From: Enterobacter ludwigii
GTDB lineage: Bacteria > Pseudomonadota > Gammaproteobacteria > Enterobacterales > Enterobacteriaceae
DNA: 64,000 nt
Reading direction: 5' to 3'
Assembly (NCBI GenBank): GCA_900068845.1
Contig: CEFQ01000005.1
Location: 310,001-374,000 of the forward strand
The position numbers and the translations under genes were made by a program. Below, one piece after another: positions 30,463-40,265 of the stretch. How positions within the stretch are numbered: position 1 is the stretch's first letter; each line of letters opens with the position of its first letter. The notes under the pieces are model-generated. The model was not told the DNA's origin. It made no database searches and worked only from the letters and a program-made list of their open reading frames with translations.

Positions 30463-31320
30463 TTAATCTTGCGTGGCCTGTTCGTTGGGCGAGTTCCAGT
30501 ATTGGTATTTATATGCCGAGCTGAGATGCCGTTCAATGGTGCCTTTGGCGAACACTTCGGTTTCATGCAGATAGCTAAGCGTACAGTTGCCCACTTCATC
30601 CCACAGCTGGCATTCATCCACCGAGCGTAGCGTGCTGACGGGCGTGGTCGAGGTGCCATTCAAGCGCAGTTCCCGCCATTGGTTATCGTAGCTGTAAGTG
30701 TCTTTGCTGCGCGCGCTGGTGGATGAGGTTACCAATCCTTGCGGATTCCAGCGCCAGCTGCTTTCACCGTTGGTCATACTATCGCTGCCGCGCGCCACAC
30801 TTTTTTCCACTCTGAACTGTTTGTCATAGCGGTAAGTGGTATCGGTAAAGCCTTCGTTACCCATACTGGTGAATTTATCGGATGAACTGACAATGTTGCC
30901 ATGCTGGCCGATTTGCCAGCTGATGGTGCCCTGACGGTTATCAACCACTTGTTCCTGACCCGCTTTAATGACTTTGACCATGTAAGCGTATTCCGCCACC
31001 CAGCCGCGCTGAACGCGGGCAATATGCTGCTCCATTGTCAGCAAGACATTGCCTTCATTTTTGTCGTAGGAGATATCGGCCACCATCAAATCGCCGCATT
31101 GATCAAACTGGCCGAGTACGCGCTTTTGCGAGTTCACATCTTTGCCGAACTCGCCCGCCACTACCTGACGTACCGCTCCTTTGGCATCGCCACCCAGCAT
31201 GATCCAGTTATTACTGCTGGTGATATTTTGGCTCAGTGGTGGACACGCGCTGCTGACCGCCAGCGCGACGCCGCAGTAAGGCAAAAGCAGCACTAAAACG
31301 GCACAAGGGAAGGATTTCAT
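30463..31320 (-). CDS. Exported protein, YnfC-like (UPF0257), unknown function
   Basis: The 285-residue product has a Sec signal (MKSFPCAVLVLLLPYCGVAL, cut around residues 19-21) and no lipobox. The mature part has spaced cysteines and a YRYDKQF-type repeat region, KGAVRQVVAGEFG, FDQCGDLMVADISYD and SYDNQWRELRL. This order resembles E. coli YnfC (also anchored by a strand-rich YRYDxxG region), but the identity is low and the lipid anchor is missing. E. coli has torZ/torY at this place instead. Function unknown. Confidence 0.6.
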   Translation of the reverse strand: MKSFPCAVLVLLLPYCGVALAVSSACPPLSQNITSSNNWIMLGGDAKGAVRQVVAGEFGKDVNSQKRVLGQFDQCGDLMVADISYDKNEGNVLLTMEQHIARVQRGWVAEYAYMVKVIKAGQEQVVDNRQGTISWQIGQHGNIVSSSDKFTSMGNEGFTDTTYRYDKQFRVEKSVARGSDSMTNGESSWRWNPQGLVTSSTSARSKDTYSYDNQWRELRLNGTSTTPVSTLRSVDECQLWDEVGNCTLSYLHETEVFAKGTIERHLSSAYKYQYWNSPNEQATQD

Positions 31321-31399
31321 GAAGGTTATCCATATGAAGCCATACCGTAATCAAAGCATCATTTACGCGATCACGCTATCTCCACGGAGATTACACATA

Positions 31400-31429
31400 A
31401 AAAGAACCCCAGCTAGAGTAACTGGGGTT
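31400..31429 (-). terminator. Rho-independent terminator of cutC
   Basis: On the minus strand AACCCCAG/CTGGGGTT encloses a 9-base loop and is followed by CTTTTTA, about 60 bases beyond the cutC stop. Confidence 0.85.
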
Positions 31430-31491
31430 GGTACTTGCAAACATCACGTCATTTGAGCTGGCGTGCTGCGCGGCAAAATCGGGGGGTGAAT
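31400..31491 (-). ncRNA. Candidate 3'-derived small RNA of cutC (MicL-type position)
   Basis: In E. coli the sigma-E-dependent small RNA MicL is made from within and after cutC and is processed to a short form that ends at the cutC terminator. The same position here has about 60 untranslated bases followed by a strong terminator. I cannot recall the MicL sequence well enough to align it, so the assignment rests on position and terminator only. Confidence 0.35.
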
Positions 31492-32244
31492 TCAGGCTAC
31501 CCGGACGGCGCTCAACTGCGTCATGCTTTTCATGGCTTCAACGACATCACCATCAACGCAATAGCGACTGAATTCATCGGTTTCCGCTTCGGAGCACATT
31601 GAAACACCGGCTTTACGGTAGCGCATCGGCGAAGCGACTAAACGGCTGGCGGAGCTGTGGACTTCCTGCAATCCACTGTCAATGAACTTCTGAATGTTGC
31701 TCAAACGCACGCCCGCACCGGCCATAATAATCGGACCTGTGCTGTGTTCATTTAGTTCCCGTAATAATGCAATTCCTGCTTCGGCGCTCTGTTGCTGGCC
31801 AGACGTGAGGATACGCGCGATGCCTAAATCAGCCAGCACCTCAAGTGAGCGTTTTGGACTGTGGCATAAATCGAAGGCGCGATGGAAGGTGACGTCCATG
31901 CCGTCACACAGCTTCATAATCTGCTGCATACGAACGATATCGACATGCGCATCTTCATCCAGCATGCCAATCACCAAGCCAGGAAAGCCGAGTTCACGCA
32001 TGAGCGCAACGTCGGATTTCATCGACTCAAATTCATAGTCGGTGTAACAAAAATCGCCGCCGCGTGGACGGACGATAGGATGTACCGGGATTGAAATTTC
32101 ACGTCGTGCCACTTCCAGCACGCCGGCTGAAGGCGTCAACCCACCTTCGCGCGGTGCGCTGCACAGCTCCACGCGATCGGCACCGGACAGCTGCGCAGTC
32201 ATTGCGCAGTCGATGCCGTAGCAACAAATTTCCAGTTTCGTCAT
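31492..32244 (-). CDS. cutC: CutC family protein
   Basis: The 250-residue single-domain TIM barrel starts [20 protein letters not shown] and carries [20 protein letters not shown] and [10 protein letters not shown], typical of CutC. Early work linked CutC to copper homeostasis, but in E. coli that phenotype was later explained by disruption of the MicL small RNA, so the enzyme function is open. AAGGAG is perfectly spaced before ATG 32244. Confidence 0.95.
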   Translation of the reverse strand: MTKLEICCYGIDCAMTAQLSGADRVELCSAPREGGLTPSAGVLEVARREISIPVHPIVRPRGGDFCYTDYEFESMKSDVALMRELGFPGLVIGMLDEDAHVDIVRMQQIMKLCDGMDVTFHRAFDLCHSPKRSLEVLADLGIARILTSGQQQSAEAGIALLRELNEHSTGPIIMAGAGVRLSNIQKFIDSGLQEVHSSASRLVASPMRYRKAGVSMCSEAETDEFSRYCVDGDVVEAMKSMTQLSAVRVA

Positions 32245-32329
32245 ACCATGCTCCTTCTCATGACTTCTGGCTCGGGATGAATGCTTCAGTTAGTCTACTT
32301 AATTGGACAGTTTACGTGGAACTCGCACT

Positions 32330-33469
32330 ATGGCATTCGATTTTAATCAATGGATAGACCGTCGTCACAGCGATAGTTTGAAATGGCACAAATATGGTGA
32401 TCGCGATGTGCTGCCACTCTGGGTGGCAGACAGCGATTTCCGTTCGCCGCCGAGCGTGATTGAGGCCATTAAGCAGCGCGCTGAACACGGCGTGTTTGGC
32501 TATGGCGCGACGCCAACGGGATTGATTGATATCACCCTTTCCCGTTTAGCGCAGCGCTACAACTGGCATATTAAACCGGACTGGATTGTGTTACTGCCCG
32601 GCGTGGTATGTGGCTTGAATCTTTCGGTCCGCGCATTTACGGAATCTGGCGAGTCCACAGTCGCGCCCACGCCCATTTATCCACCGTTTCGTGGCGCCGC
32701 AAAATTGGCTGACCGCGCACAGGTTAATTTACCGCTGCGTTTACAGGACGGTCGCTGGGTGCTGGCAATTGACGCCAGCGTCATGCAAGGTAACGAACGC
32801 CTGCTGATGCTGTGTAACCCGCAGAATCCTGGCGGCACGGTCTATCGTCGTGACGAGTTGGAAGCGCAGCTGGCGTTTGCGCAACAGCATGATTTAATCG
32901 TCTGCTCCGATGAAATCCACTGTGATTTATTGTTGTCACCCGGTGCGCAACACATTCCGTTTGCGGCATTAAGTGAGGATGCCGCTCAACGCAGCATCAC
33001 GCTGCTATCACCGTCGAAAACCTTCAACATTGCCGGATTGGGTGCGTCGATGGCGATCATTCCTAACCCGGAATTGAGAGCGCGCTTTAAACGGGTACGC
33101 GAAGGGATTGTGCCGGGTGTCGATATTCTGGCGCTGGTGGCGGCCGAAGCGGCGTGGCGCGATGGCGACGAGTGGCTGGCGGCGCAGTTGGATTATCTGC
33201 GCGCCAATCGCGACTGGCTGATCGCGCAGGTGAATACGTTGCCTGAACTGCAGATGGCCACACCGGAAGCGACTTATCTGGGTTGGATCGACGCCAGCAA
33301 GCTGGATGTCGCCAGTCCAACCGCCTACTTCGAGCAGCACGGCCTCGGTTTTTCACCCGGCCACGATTTTGGCGACGATAATTTCGTGCGTTTCAACTTT
33401 GGCTGTACACGTGCCACGCTGGAACAGGCTGTCGCGCGTTTACAGAAGGCGGTAGCTGCACGCCGCTAA
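32330..33469 (+). CDS. PLP-dependent aminotransferase, MalY/PatB type (putative cystathionine beta-lyase)
   Basis: The 379-residue fold-type I PLP enzyme matches the MalY/PatB group. The N-terminal substrate loop is VLPLWVADSDFRSPPSVIEA, the cofactor residues are NPQNPGG (Asn) and VCSDEIHCDLL (Asp), and the Schiff-base lysine is in LLSPSKTFNIAGLG. Members cleave cystathionine or other beta-substituted cysteines; MalY also inhibits MalT in E. coli. No malX lies nearby, so a role in sulfur amino acids is more likely than maltose control. Start at 32330 (MAFDFNQWIDRR). Its stop overlaps yecM on the other strand by four bases. Confidence 0.85.
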   Translation: MAFDFNQWIDRRHSDSLKWHKYGDRDVLPLWVADSDFRSPPSVIEAIKQRAEHGVFGYGATPTGLIDITLSRLAQRYNWHIKPDWIVLLPGVVCGLNLSVRAFTESGESTVAPTPIYPPFRGAAKLADRAQVNLPLRLQDGRWVLAIDASVMQGNERLLMLCNPQNPGGTVYRRDELEAQLAFAQQHDLIVCSDEIHCDLLLSPGAQHIPFAALSEDAAQRSITLLSPSKTFNIAGLGASMAIIPNPELRARFKRVREGIVPGVDILALVAAEAAWRDGDEWLAAQLDYLRANRDWLIAQVNTLPELQMATPEATYLGWIDASKLDVASPTAYFEQHGLGFSPGHDFGDDNFVRFNFGCTRATLEQAVARLQKAVAARR

Positions 33470-34026
33470 GCCTGCTCACTGGCGACAATCTCTTCCAGTC
33501 GCCATGGATGAAATTTGAGGGTGGTTTGCCCGTCCGTCACCGCCAACGTCGGATTGGGCAAGCGCTCGTTGTCACCTTTTGGCGCACTGGTTTTGAACGA
33601 GATGCCTGGCTGCGTCAGCGCATCATCGGAGAGCAGCGCCATGGCGCGCATACCGAGCGTTTCAGGTTCTCCGCGCAGCACAATCTCCACGTGCTCCCAG
33701 CCTTCATGGCGATACAGTTTCTCGCCCGGCCACGGCAATTCAATCACATCAATGTGCCAGCCCGCCAGATTCAATGGCTGATGCAGTTTGAACAGGCAGA
33801 TGGGACGCCCATTGATCATTGCCTCGGAAAACTGCGTGCCGATCTGCAGCAATCCGGCTTTCCAACGTTCTGCCGTGGCAAACTGGTGGCAGCGCACCGC
33901 CACATGATCGGCTTCATGTTCAGCCAAATTAATGCCTAAACGTGCAGCAAATTCCCATAAAGAATGCTCAAAACGCGTCAGGTCTTGTTTTAAATCATCC
34001 AATTCCACAGGAAAGTGGGTCTGCAT
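33466..34026 (-). CDS. yecM: YecM, VOC-superfamily metal-binding protein
   Basis: The 186-residue protein matches E. coli YecM (188). It has the vicinal-oxygen-chelate-like fold with metal-ligand candidates in EADHVAVRC, GWHIDVIELPWPG and WEHVEIVLRG. Function is unknown; a metal-dependent enzyme is inferred from the fold. GAGGT precedes ATG 34026; a GTG one codon earlier is possible. It keeps its place next to argS. Confidence 0.93.
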   Translation of the reverse strand: MQTHFPVELDDLKQDLTRFEHSLWEFAARLGINLAEHEADHVAVRCHQFATAERWKAGLLQIGTQFSEAMINGRPICLFKLHQPLNLAGWHIDVIELPWPGEKLYRHEGWEHVEIVLRGEPETLGMRAMALLSDDALTQPGISFKTSAPKGDNERLPNPTLAVTDGQTTLKFHPWRLEEIVASEQA

Positions 34027-34337
34027 CACGTCTTACCTCAAATTCAGTTCAGGTTTACTAATCAATATGAAATTTGCTAGCCATTGATTCCGCTCGACAA
34101 ATTTGTCAGATTCATCCGATTTAAGCATCAAAAAGCTCAAAAACCGCATAAATAGACCATTCATTTCGGATTTATCGTCAAATCAGATCCAGCAGTTACT
34201 TTATGAAAGTGACTTAAGTTGCTGTTATTAATGACAATAGTTAATACAATGAGATAACTCTTATTTAAGTTGCAAACAATTGCAGCCTGATACCCTTTCT
34301 TATAAATTTGGGTTTCACAACCACAAGGAACGGCCTT
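34027..34337. other. Gene-free A+T-rich divergent region
   Basis: These 311 bases between yecM and the small gene at 34338 are A+T-rich and probably hold two divergent promoters. No gene, hairpin with T-run or known operator is evident. Confidence 0.45.
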
Positions 34338-34460
34338 ATGTCTATGCTCATTGTTGTCGCGGTCCTGATTGCACTTATGGGATTTGCCATTTCCCGCCAT
34401 TGGAAGGTGCGTGAAGACAAAAGCGTTAAAAATCCTCGTCGTCACCCACGGCGCCGTTAA
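34338..34460 (+). CDS. Small single-helix membrane protein with a basic tail, 40 aa
   Basis: ATG 34338 has AAGGAA eight bases upstream. The product starts MSMLIVVAVLIALMGFAISR, one transmembrane helix, followed by a short charged linker and an arginine-rich end (NPRRHPRRR), which predicts the tail in the cytoplasm. Ribosome site, composition and location 170 bases before argS support it. I do not recognise a family. Confidence 0.6.
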   Translation: MSMLIVVAVLIALMGFAISRHWKVREDKSVKNPRRHPRRR

Positions 34461-34630
34461 TCGGCGCTGAGGGCCCGATGTTGCCCTTCACGGCATACCG
34501 AATAGCTGACTCACTTTAACATTTCACGTATACTTCCCCTCTTATTTTTCCGTCCCGCCGCACAGTTGCGGGATGACGACATCGGCTCCCCCCCTACAGG
34601 CGGGCCTTTTCAGCATATGAAGGTAACGCG

Positions 34631-36361
34631 GTGAATATTCAGGCTCTTCTTTCCGACAAAGTCAGTCAGGCAATGATTGCGGCGGGTGCGCCTGCCGATT
34701 GCGAACCTCAGGTTCGTCAGTCTGCGAAGGTACAGTTCGGTGATTACCAGGCAAACGGTATGATGGCCGTGGCGAAAAAACTGGGTCAGGCGCCGCGACA
34801 ACTGGCTGAGCAGGTGATTCAGCATCTGGATCTCACCGGCATCGCCAGCAAAGTTGAAATCGCCGGCCCCGGTTTTATCAATATCTTCCTCGATCGCGAA
34901 TGGCTGGCGGTGCAAACTGCACAGGCGCTGCAACTGCCGCGTCTCGGTGTGAGCGCTGTCGCCCCACAAACCATCGTGGTGGATTACTCCGCGCCAAATG
35001 TGGCGAAGCAGATGCACGTGGGCCACGTCCGCTCCACCATCATTGGTGATGCCGCGGTGCGCACACTGGAGTTCCTCGGCCATAACGTCATCCGCGCCAA
35101 CCACGTCGGCGACTGGGGCACGCAGTTCGGCATGCTGATCGCTTATCTGGAAAAGCAGCAGAACGAACATCACGAAGAGATTGCATTGGCTGACCTGGAA
35201 GCCTTCTACCGCGAAGCCAAAGTGACCTACGATGCCGACGAAGCCTTTGCCGAGCGCGCGCGTAATTACGTGGTTAAGCTGCAAGGTGGCGATGAATATT
35301 GCCGCAGCATGTGGAAGAAGCTGGTCGATATCACCATGAGCCAGAACCAGCTGGTGTATGACCGCCTGAATGTGACGCTGACGCGCAAAGATGTAATGGG
35401 CGAGAGTCTGTACAACGACATGCTGCCGGGCATCGTGGCCGACCTGCGCGAAAAAGGGTTGGCGGTGACCAGCGAGGGCGCCACGGTCGTTTTCCTTGAT
35501 GAGTTTAAAAACAAGGAAGGTGAACCAATGGGCGTGATCATTCAGAAGAAAGATGGCGGCTATCTCTACACCACCACCGACATCGCCTGCGCTAAATACC
35601 GTTTCGAGACCCTGCATGCCGATCGCGTGCTCTATTACATCGATTCACGTCAGCATCAGCATTTGCAACAGGCGTGGACCATCGTACGTAAAGCCGGATA
35701 CGTGCCAGAATCTGTCCCGCTTGAGCATCACGCGTTTGGCATGATGCTGGGCAAAGATGGTCGTCCGTTTAAAACCCGTAGCGGCGGCACCATTCGCCTC
35801 GCCGATTTGCTGGACGAAGCGGTTGAACGTGCGCATACCCTGGTGAGCGAGAAGAATCCAGAGATGTCAGCGCAAGAGCTGAAAGATCTGTCTGAAGTAG
35901 TGGGTATCGGCGCGGTGAAATACGCTGACCTGTCAAAAAGCCGCACCACCGATTACATCTTCGACTGGGACAACATGCTGGCATTCGAGGGCAACACTGC
36001 GCCTTACATGCAATACGCCTACACGCGTGTGCTGTCCGTATTCCGCAAAGCCGGCATTGATGCCGATAGCCTGAGCGGCGACATCGTGCTGACCGAAGAG
36101 CGCGAAGCGCAGCTGGCAACGCGTCTGCTGCAGTTCGAAGAAGTGATTACCCAGGTCGCGCGCGACGGTACGCCACATGTGATGTGTGCTTACCTGTACG
36201 AGCTGGCTGGTCAGTTCTCTGGCTTCTACGAACACTGCCCAATTCTCTCCGCCGAGGACGAAACCATCCGTCAGAGCCGTCTGCAGCTTGCCGCGTTAAC
36301 CGCGAAAACGCTGAAGCAAGGTCTGGATACGCTGGGCATTAAAACCGTCGAACGCATGTAA
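34631..36361 (+). CDS. argS: Arginyl-tRNA synthetase
   Basis: The 576-residue class Ia synthetase has the N-terminal Add1 domain for the tRNA D-loop (about residues 1-110), the HIGH-type motif as HVGH in [15 protein letters not shown], and the C-terminal all-helical anticodon domain ending [17 protein letters not shown]. Length equals E. coli ArgS (577). It marks the left border of the accessory gallate island: in E. coli the flhE side follows almost at once, here about 13 kb of catabolic genes come first. Confidence 0.98.
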   Translation: MNIQALLSDKVSQAMIAAGAPADCEPQVRQSAKVQFGDYQANGMMAVAKKLGQAPRQLAEQVIQHLDLTGIASKVEIAGPGFINIFLDREWLAVQTAQALQLPRLGVSAVAPQTIVVDYSAPNVAKQMHVGHVRSTIIGDAAVRTLEFLGHNVIRANHVGDWGTQFGMLIAYLEKQQNEHHEEIALADLEAFYREAKVTYDADEAFAERARNYVVKLQGGDEYCRSMWKKLVDITMSQNQLVYDRLNVTLTRKDVMGESLYNDMLPGIVADLREKGLAVTSEGATVVFLDEFKNKEGEPMGVIIQKKDGGYLYTTTDIACAKYRFETLHADRVLYYIDSRQHQHLQQAWTIVRKAGYVPESVPLEHHAFGMMLGKDGRPFKTRSGGTIRLADLLDEAVERAHTLVSEKNPEMSAQELKDLSEVVGIGAVKYADLSKSRTTDYIFDWDNMLAFEGNTAPYMQYAYTRVLSVFRKAGIDADSLSGDIVLTEEREAQLATRLLQFEEVITQVARDGTPHVMCAYLYELAGQFSGFYEHCPILSAEDETIRQSRLQLAALTAKTLKQGLDTLGIKTVERM

Positions 36362-36771
36362 AACCATTGGCGGAGAGCGACGCACCTGCTCTCCGCTGCT
36401 TTCCCCCCTTCGTCCTCTCGGTTAAAAATCCCCTTTTTTCTGCCCTTCAACCTGCTCTAACTACAACTACTGCCCTGCCCAACACGCGTTATTCCCCAAC
36501 CTCCACACGCTTTCTCAATTTTCCGACACAGCTCACCAAATAAACAAAACTCATACCTTCATAACCATTTTATGGCAGACAAAGTCGCACTCCATCCCTA
36601 ATTTGGTTATGGAAGCGAGATCGAAAAAACATGCAACAAGCTGTTTTAACAGCTAAAAACTATAAAACTCACCCCTGCAATCGGGTTAAAGTGATGCCCC
36701 CGGCATGCGTCAGGGCAGAAAAAGAATCTCAACCCGATAACGTCATTAATAAAAAAATCAGAGCGTATCCT
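36362..36771. other. argS-transporter intergenic region, promoter of the first gallate operon
   Basis: A hairpin CGGAGAGC/GCTCTCCG lies 10-35 bases after argS (poor T-run). Further right is the 18-bp island motif (36540-36557) and an inverted pair CTTCATAACC (from about 36556) and GGTTATGGAAG (near 36605). An in-frame extension of the transporter gene up to 36631 has no ribosome site and was not taken as coding. Confidence 0.5.
36540..36557 (+). promoter_or_regulatory. Copy 1 of the 18-bp island motif
   Basis: ATAAACAAAACTCATACC, 215 bases before the transporter start. It agrees with copies 2 and 3 at all but two positions. It is probably a regulator binding site, most simply for the LysR protein encoded in the island. 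Confidence 0.7.
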
Positions 36772-38151
36772 ATGAGCAATCACGACATTATCGATGTAAA
36801 AGGCTGGATCGACGCCCGCCCAATCACCGGATACCAGTGGCTGACCCTCGGCCTGTGTTTCATCATCATCATGTTTGATGGCTACGACGCGGCAGCCATG
36901 GGCTTTATTGCGCCCGCGCTGATTGAGGACTGGGGCATTAGCCACGCGGAAATGGGCCCGATTCTTGGAGCGGCCATGTTCGGCGTGGCGATTGGTGCGT
37001 TGATCGCCGGTCCGTGGTCCGACAAATTTGGCCGTAAGCGCGTGCTGCTGCTGTCGATTGCCGTGTTTGCCTGCTTCAGCCTGATGAGCGCCTTCGCCCG
37101 CACGCCGCTGGAAATGGGCGCGTTACGTTTTCTCACCGGTCTGGGTCTTGGTGCGGTCATGCCCAACTGCGTCACGCTGGTGTCAGAATATATGCCAGAG
37201 CGCCGCCGCAGCCTGATGATCACCGTAATGTACAGCGGTTTTAATATTGGTTCCGGGCTGGGCGGATTTATTGCCGCTGGCATGCTGCCGCACTTTGGCT
37301 GGCAATCGGTGCTGGGTTTGGGTGGTCTGCTGCCGTTGCTCATGTTACCGCTGCTGCTGTGGCTACTGCCGGAGTCGGCAATGTATATGGTGGTACGCAA
37401 GGTGAGTCGTGACAAAATTGCCGCGGTGCTCAAACGTCTCGGCGGCGAGTTCTCCGCCGGCACCGCCTTTGTGCTCAATGCACCGATCATCCCGAAAAAA
37501 GCGCAGGTGCTGCAGCTGTTTAGCCGCGGCTATGCCGGCGGTACGCTGGTGTTGTGGCTGACTTACTTCATGGGGCTGTTCGTCATCTACCTGCTTAACG
37601 GCTGGCTGCCGACCATCCTGCGTTCTGGCGGCGTGACGCTGGAGCGTGCGGCAATTGTTGCCGGTTTATTCCAGTTGGGCGGCACCTTTGGCGGCCTGAT
37701 GGTCGGTGGGCTAATGGACCGTTTTAAGGCGAAATACGTCATCGCCCTGTTCTATCTGCTCGGCAGCTTCTGCCTGGTTTCCCAGGGCATCTGGAGCTTT
37801 GGCCCGACAGTGCTGGCACTGTTAGTGTTCCTCGCAGGTGTCTGCATTAACGGTGCGCAAACCGGCTTGCAGGCCTTTTCCCCGGCCTTTTATCCCACCG
37901 AAATGCGCGCCACGGGCGTGTGCTGGATGCACGGCATTGGTCGCAGCGGCGCCATTATCAGCTCTTCACTGGGCGGCGTGCTGCTCGGCGTTTTCCCCGG
38001 GCAAACAGCCATTTTTATCGTTTTGTCGCTTCCGGCCGTTTTGGCGGCACTTTCCATCACCCGACATCACCCTGCACAGGTGGCCCGTCAGGTTAAAGGC
38101 ATCGACCTTAATGACCTGCCGTCCCTGTCGCGTACCCTCAATAATCGATGA
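36772..38151 (+). CDS. galT: MFS aromatic acid:H+ symporter (GalT/PcaK-like), probable gallate importer
   Basis: The 459-residue protein has 12 predicted membrane helices and is an AAHS-family transporter. The helix-1 signature FDGYDAAAMGFIAPALIEDW is the DGxD motif that is essential in PcaK, and GPWSDKFGRKRVLLLS and a late FYPTEMRATGVCWMHGIGR are typical of the family. The family imports benzoate-type acids with protons. Being first in the operon before gallate dioxygenase, it most likely imports gallate. MSNHDIIDVKGWIDARP is chosen as start; the ribosome site is weak. The exact substrate is inferred. Confidence 0.85.
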   Translation: MSNHDIIDVKGWIDARPITGYQWLTLGLCFIIIMFDGYDAAAMGFIAPALIEDWGISHAEMGPILGAAMFGVAIGALIAGPWSDKFGRKRVLLLSIAVFACFSLMSAFARTPLEMGALRFLTGLGLGAVMPNCVTLVSEYMPERRRSLMITVMYSGFNIGSGLGGFIAAGMLPHFGWQSVLGLGGLLPLLMLPLLLWLLPESAMYMVVRKVSRDKIAAVLKRLGGEFSAGTAFVLNAPIIPKKAQVLQLFSRGYAGGTLVLWLTYFMGLFVIYLLNGWLPTILRSGGVTLERAAIVAGLFQLGGTFGGLMVGGLMDRFKAKYVIALFYLLGSFCLVSQGIWSFGPTVLALLVFLAGVCINGAQTGLQAFSPAFYPTEMRATGVCWMHGIGRSGAIISSSLGGVLLGVFPGQTAIFIVLSLPAVLAALSITRHHPAQVARQVKGIDLNDLPSLSRTLNNR

Positions 38152-38169
38152 AGTAGAGGTCAAAAAATT

Positions 38170-39429
38170 ATGGCTAAAATCATAGGCGGTTTGGCGGTTT
38201 CTCATACACCCACTATTGGCTTTGCGGTTGATCACAACAAGCAGCAGGAAGGTGCCTGGGCACCGATTTTCGATGGCTTTGCGCCAATGCAGCGCTGGCT
38301 GGAGGAGAAGAAACCGGACGTGCTGCTGTATGTGTTTAACGATCACGTCACCTCCTTCTTTTTTGATCACTACTCGGCGTTTGTGCTGGGCATTGATGAC
38401 GAATATGCCGTGGCGGATGAAGGTGGCGGCCCACGCGATCTGCCGCCAGTAAAAGGTCATGCGGCGCTGTCACAACATATTGGTGCCAGCCTGATGGCGG
38501 ATGAGTTCGATATGTCATTCTTCCAGGACAAAGCGCTGGATCACGGCCTGTTTTCACCGCTGTCGGCGCTGGCGCCGTGGCAAGGCGGCTGGCCGATGCA
38601 GGTCGTTCCGCTGGCGGTAGGCGTTTTACAGTTCCCGATTCCGACGGCGCGACGCTGCTATAAGCTGGGCCAGGCGCTGAAACGCGCGGTGGAGAGTTTC
38701 CCGGAAGATTTGAAGGTTGCCGTAGTGGCAACCGGTGGCGTCTCACATCAGGTGCACGGCGAGCGTTGCGGCTTCAACAATCCGGAATGGGATGCGCAGT
38801 TTATCGATTTGCTGATCAACGATCCTGAACGCCTGACCGAAATAACGCTGGCTGAATACGCCACGCTGGGCGGCCTTGAAGGCGCGGAAGTGATTATGTG
38901 GTTGATCATGCGCGGGGCGCTGTCGGCAAACGTTGAGAAGCTGCATCAGGATTACTATCTGCCTTCAATGACCGGTATCGCCACGCTGATCCTCGAAAAT
39001 CAGTCACGCGAAGCACCGGTTGATGTACATCAGCGCCAGCGCGATAAGATCAACCTGCAACTCAGCGGTGTGGAAAAGCTGCCCGGCACCTATCCGTTCA
39101 CCCAGGCTCGCAGCTTGAAAGCCCTGCGCATCAACCGCTTCCTGCACCGCATGATTCAGCCAGAGTGGCGTAAGCGATTCCGTGAAGCCCCGCAGGCGCT
39201 GTATCAGGAAGCCGGGCTGACCGCTGAAGAGCAAACGCTGATTACCCAGCTCGATTGGCGCGGCATGATCCACTATGGCGTCAGCTTCTTCCTGCTGGAA
39301 AAACTGGGTGCGGTGGTGGGTGTGTCTAACCTGCATATTTACTCGGCGATGCGTGGTGAAACGCTGGAGCAGTTCCAGCAGACGCGCAATCAGCAGGTGC
39401 TCTACTCTGTTGCAGGGAAAGCTGACTGA
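38170..39429 (+). CDS. galA: Gallate dioxygenase (extradiol, type II), GalA/DesB-like
   Basis: The 419-residue enzyme opens the ring of gallate with O2, giving 4-oxalomesaconate. It has the fused architecture of GalA/DesB: an N-terminal catalytic LigB domain (about residues 1-285) and a C-terminal LigA-like domain (about 300-410, LNRFLHRM-like stretch through LDWRGMIHYGVSFFLLEKLG). Fe(II) ligands are expected from GLAVSHTP and FNDHVTSFF, and TGGVSHQVHGERCG supplies a conserved active-site segment. Separate alpha and beta subunits, as in protocatechuate 4,5-dioxygenase LigAB, are absent, which favours gallate. Its stop overlaps the next start (TGATG). Confidence 0.9.
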   Translation: MAKIIGGLAVSHTPTIGFAVDHNKQQEGAWAPIFDGFAPMQRWLEEKKPDVLLYVFNDHVTSFFFDHYSAFVLGIDDEYAVADEGGGPRDLPPVKGHAALSQHIGASLMADEFDMSFFQDKALDHGLFSPLSALAPWQGGWPMQVVPLAVGVLQFPIPTARRCYKLGQALKRAVESFPEDLKVAVVATGGVSHQVHGERCGFNNPEWDAQFIDLLINDPERLTEITLAEYATLGGLEGAEVIMWLIMRGALSANVEKLHQDYYLPSMTGIATLILENQSREAPVDVHQRQRDKINLQLSGVEKLPGTYPFTQARSLKALRINRFLHRMIQPEWRKRFREAPQALYQEAGLTAEEQTLITQLDWRGMIHYGVSFFLLEKLGAVVGVSNLHIYSAMRGETLEQFQQTRNQQVLYSVAGKAD

Positions 39430-40265
39430 TGATTACGCAACCGGTTATCGACTGCCATCACCACGTTTTCGATCCCAAAAGATTCCCCTGGGCGCCCGAG
39501 AGCGCCTATAACCCGGACGGACACGAACTGGCGACGCCCGATTACTACCGCGCTGTGATGCAGGCGTACAACATCCGCCACTCGCTGATTGTTGGGCCAA
39601 CATCGGGATATAACACCGACAACCGCTGCCTGCTGGATACCATTAAGCGCGGTGAGGGACGTTTTAAGGGGATTGCCGTCACGCCACGTGATGTCGATAG
39701 CGACACCCTCGCCAGCCTGAAGAATCAGGGCATCGTCGGGATTGCGCTGAACGTGGCGATGCTGGGCACCGAGCCGTTTATGCAGCTGGATGCTCTGATG
39801 GGCAGGTTGGCGGAATTGGATCTGTTTGCTCAAATTCAGGTGCAGAACGATCAGCTGCTGGCGCTAATGCCGTTGCTGTCACGCACCCGCACGCGTTTGC
39901 TGATCGATCACTCTGGTCGGCCAGACGTCAGCGCGGGCGAAGCGCAACCGGCCTTTCAGGCGCTGCTGTCGCTGGCCGGTCAGCAGCGCACCAGCGTGAA
40001 GCTTTCCGGGCTGGCGAAATTCTCCCGGCAGCCCTATCCCTTCAGCGATGGTCATCCTTACCTGCTGGCATTGCTGGACGCTTTCGGCGCGGAAAACTGC
40101 CTGTGGGGATCGGACTGGCCTTTCCTGCGCGCCACTGAACGCATGGATATGGGCACGCAACTGCTGCTGATAGAACAGCTGATCCCCGATGAAAAAAGCC
40201 GCCGTCAGGTGCTTTGGCACACCCCTAAGCAGCTGTTTGGTTTTACTGAATTACAGGAGTCATGA
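39429..40265 (+). CDS. Amidohydrolase-2 family enzyme, LigI-like (probable 2-pyrone-4,6-dicarboxylate lactonase)
   Basis: The 278-residue TIM-barrel hydrolase has the family motifs: DCHHHVFD (HxH) at residues 9-16, [10 protein letters not shown] in the middle and the catalytic Asp in [10 protein letters not shown] near the end. In the protocatechuate 4,5-cleavage route LigI hydrolyses 2-pyrone-4,6-dicarboxylate to 4-oxalomesaconate. Gallate cleavage by DesB/LigAB-type enzymes can yield that pyrone directly, so a LigI-like enzyme behind galA would rescue it. It starts within the galA stop codon and overlaps aroQ by four bases, so it is translated with both. Substrate inferred from context and motifs. 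Confidence 0.75.
   Translation: MITQPVIDCHHHVFDPKRFPWAPESAYNPDGHELATPDYYRAVMQAYNIRHSLIVGPTSGYNTDNRCLLDTIKRGEGRFKGIAVTPRDVDSDTLASLKNQGIVGIALNVAMLGTEPFMQLDALMGRLAELDLFAQIQVQNDQLLALMPLLSRTRTRLLIDHSGRPDVSAGEAQPAFQALLSLAGQQRTSVKLSGLAKFSRQPYPFSDGHPYLLALLDAFGAENCLWGSDWPFLRATERMDMGTQLLLIEQLIPDEKSRRQVLWHTPKQLFGFTELQES

Noticed and set aside
34610-35617. 335-codon minus-strand frame
   Set aside because: Opposite argS, which is certain; no ribosome site or domain features.
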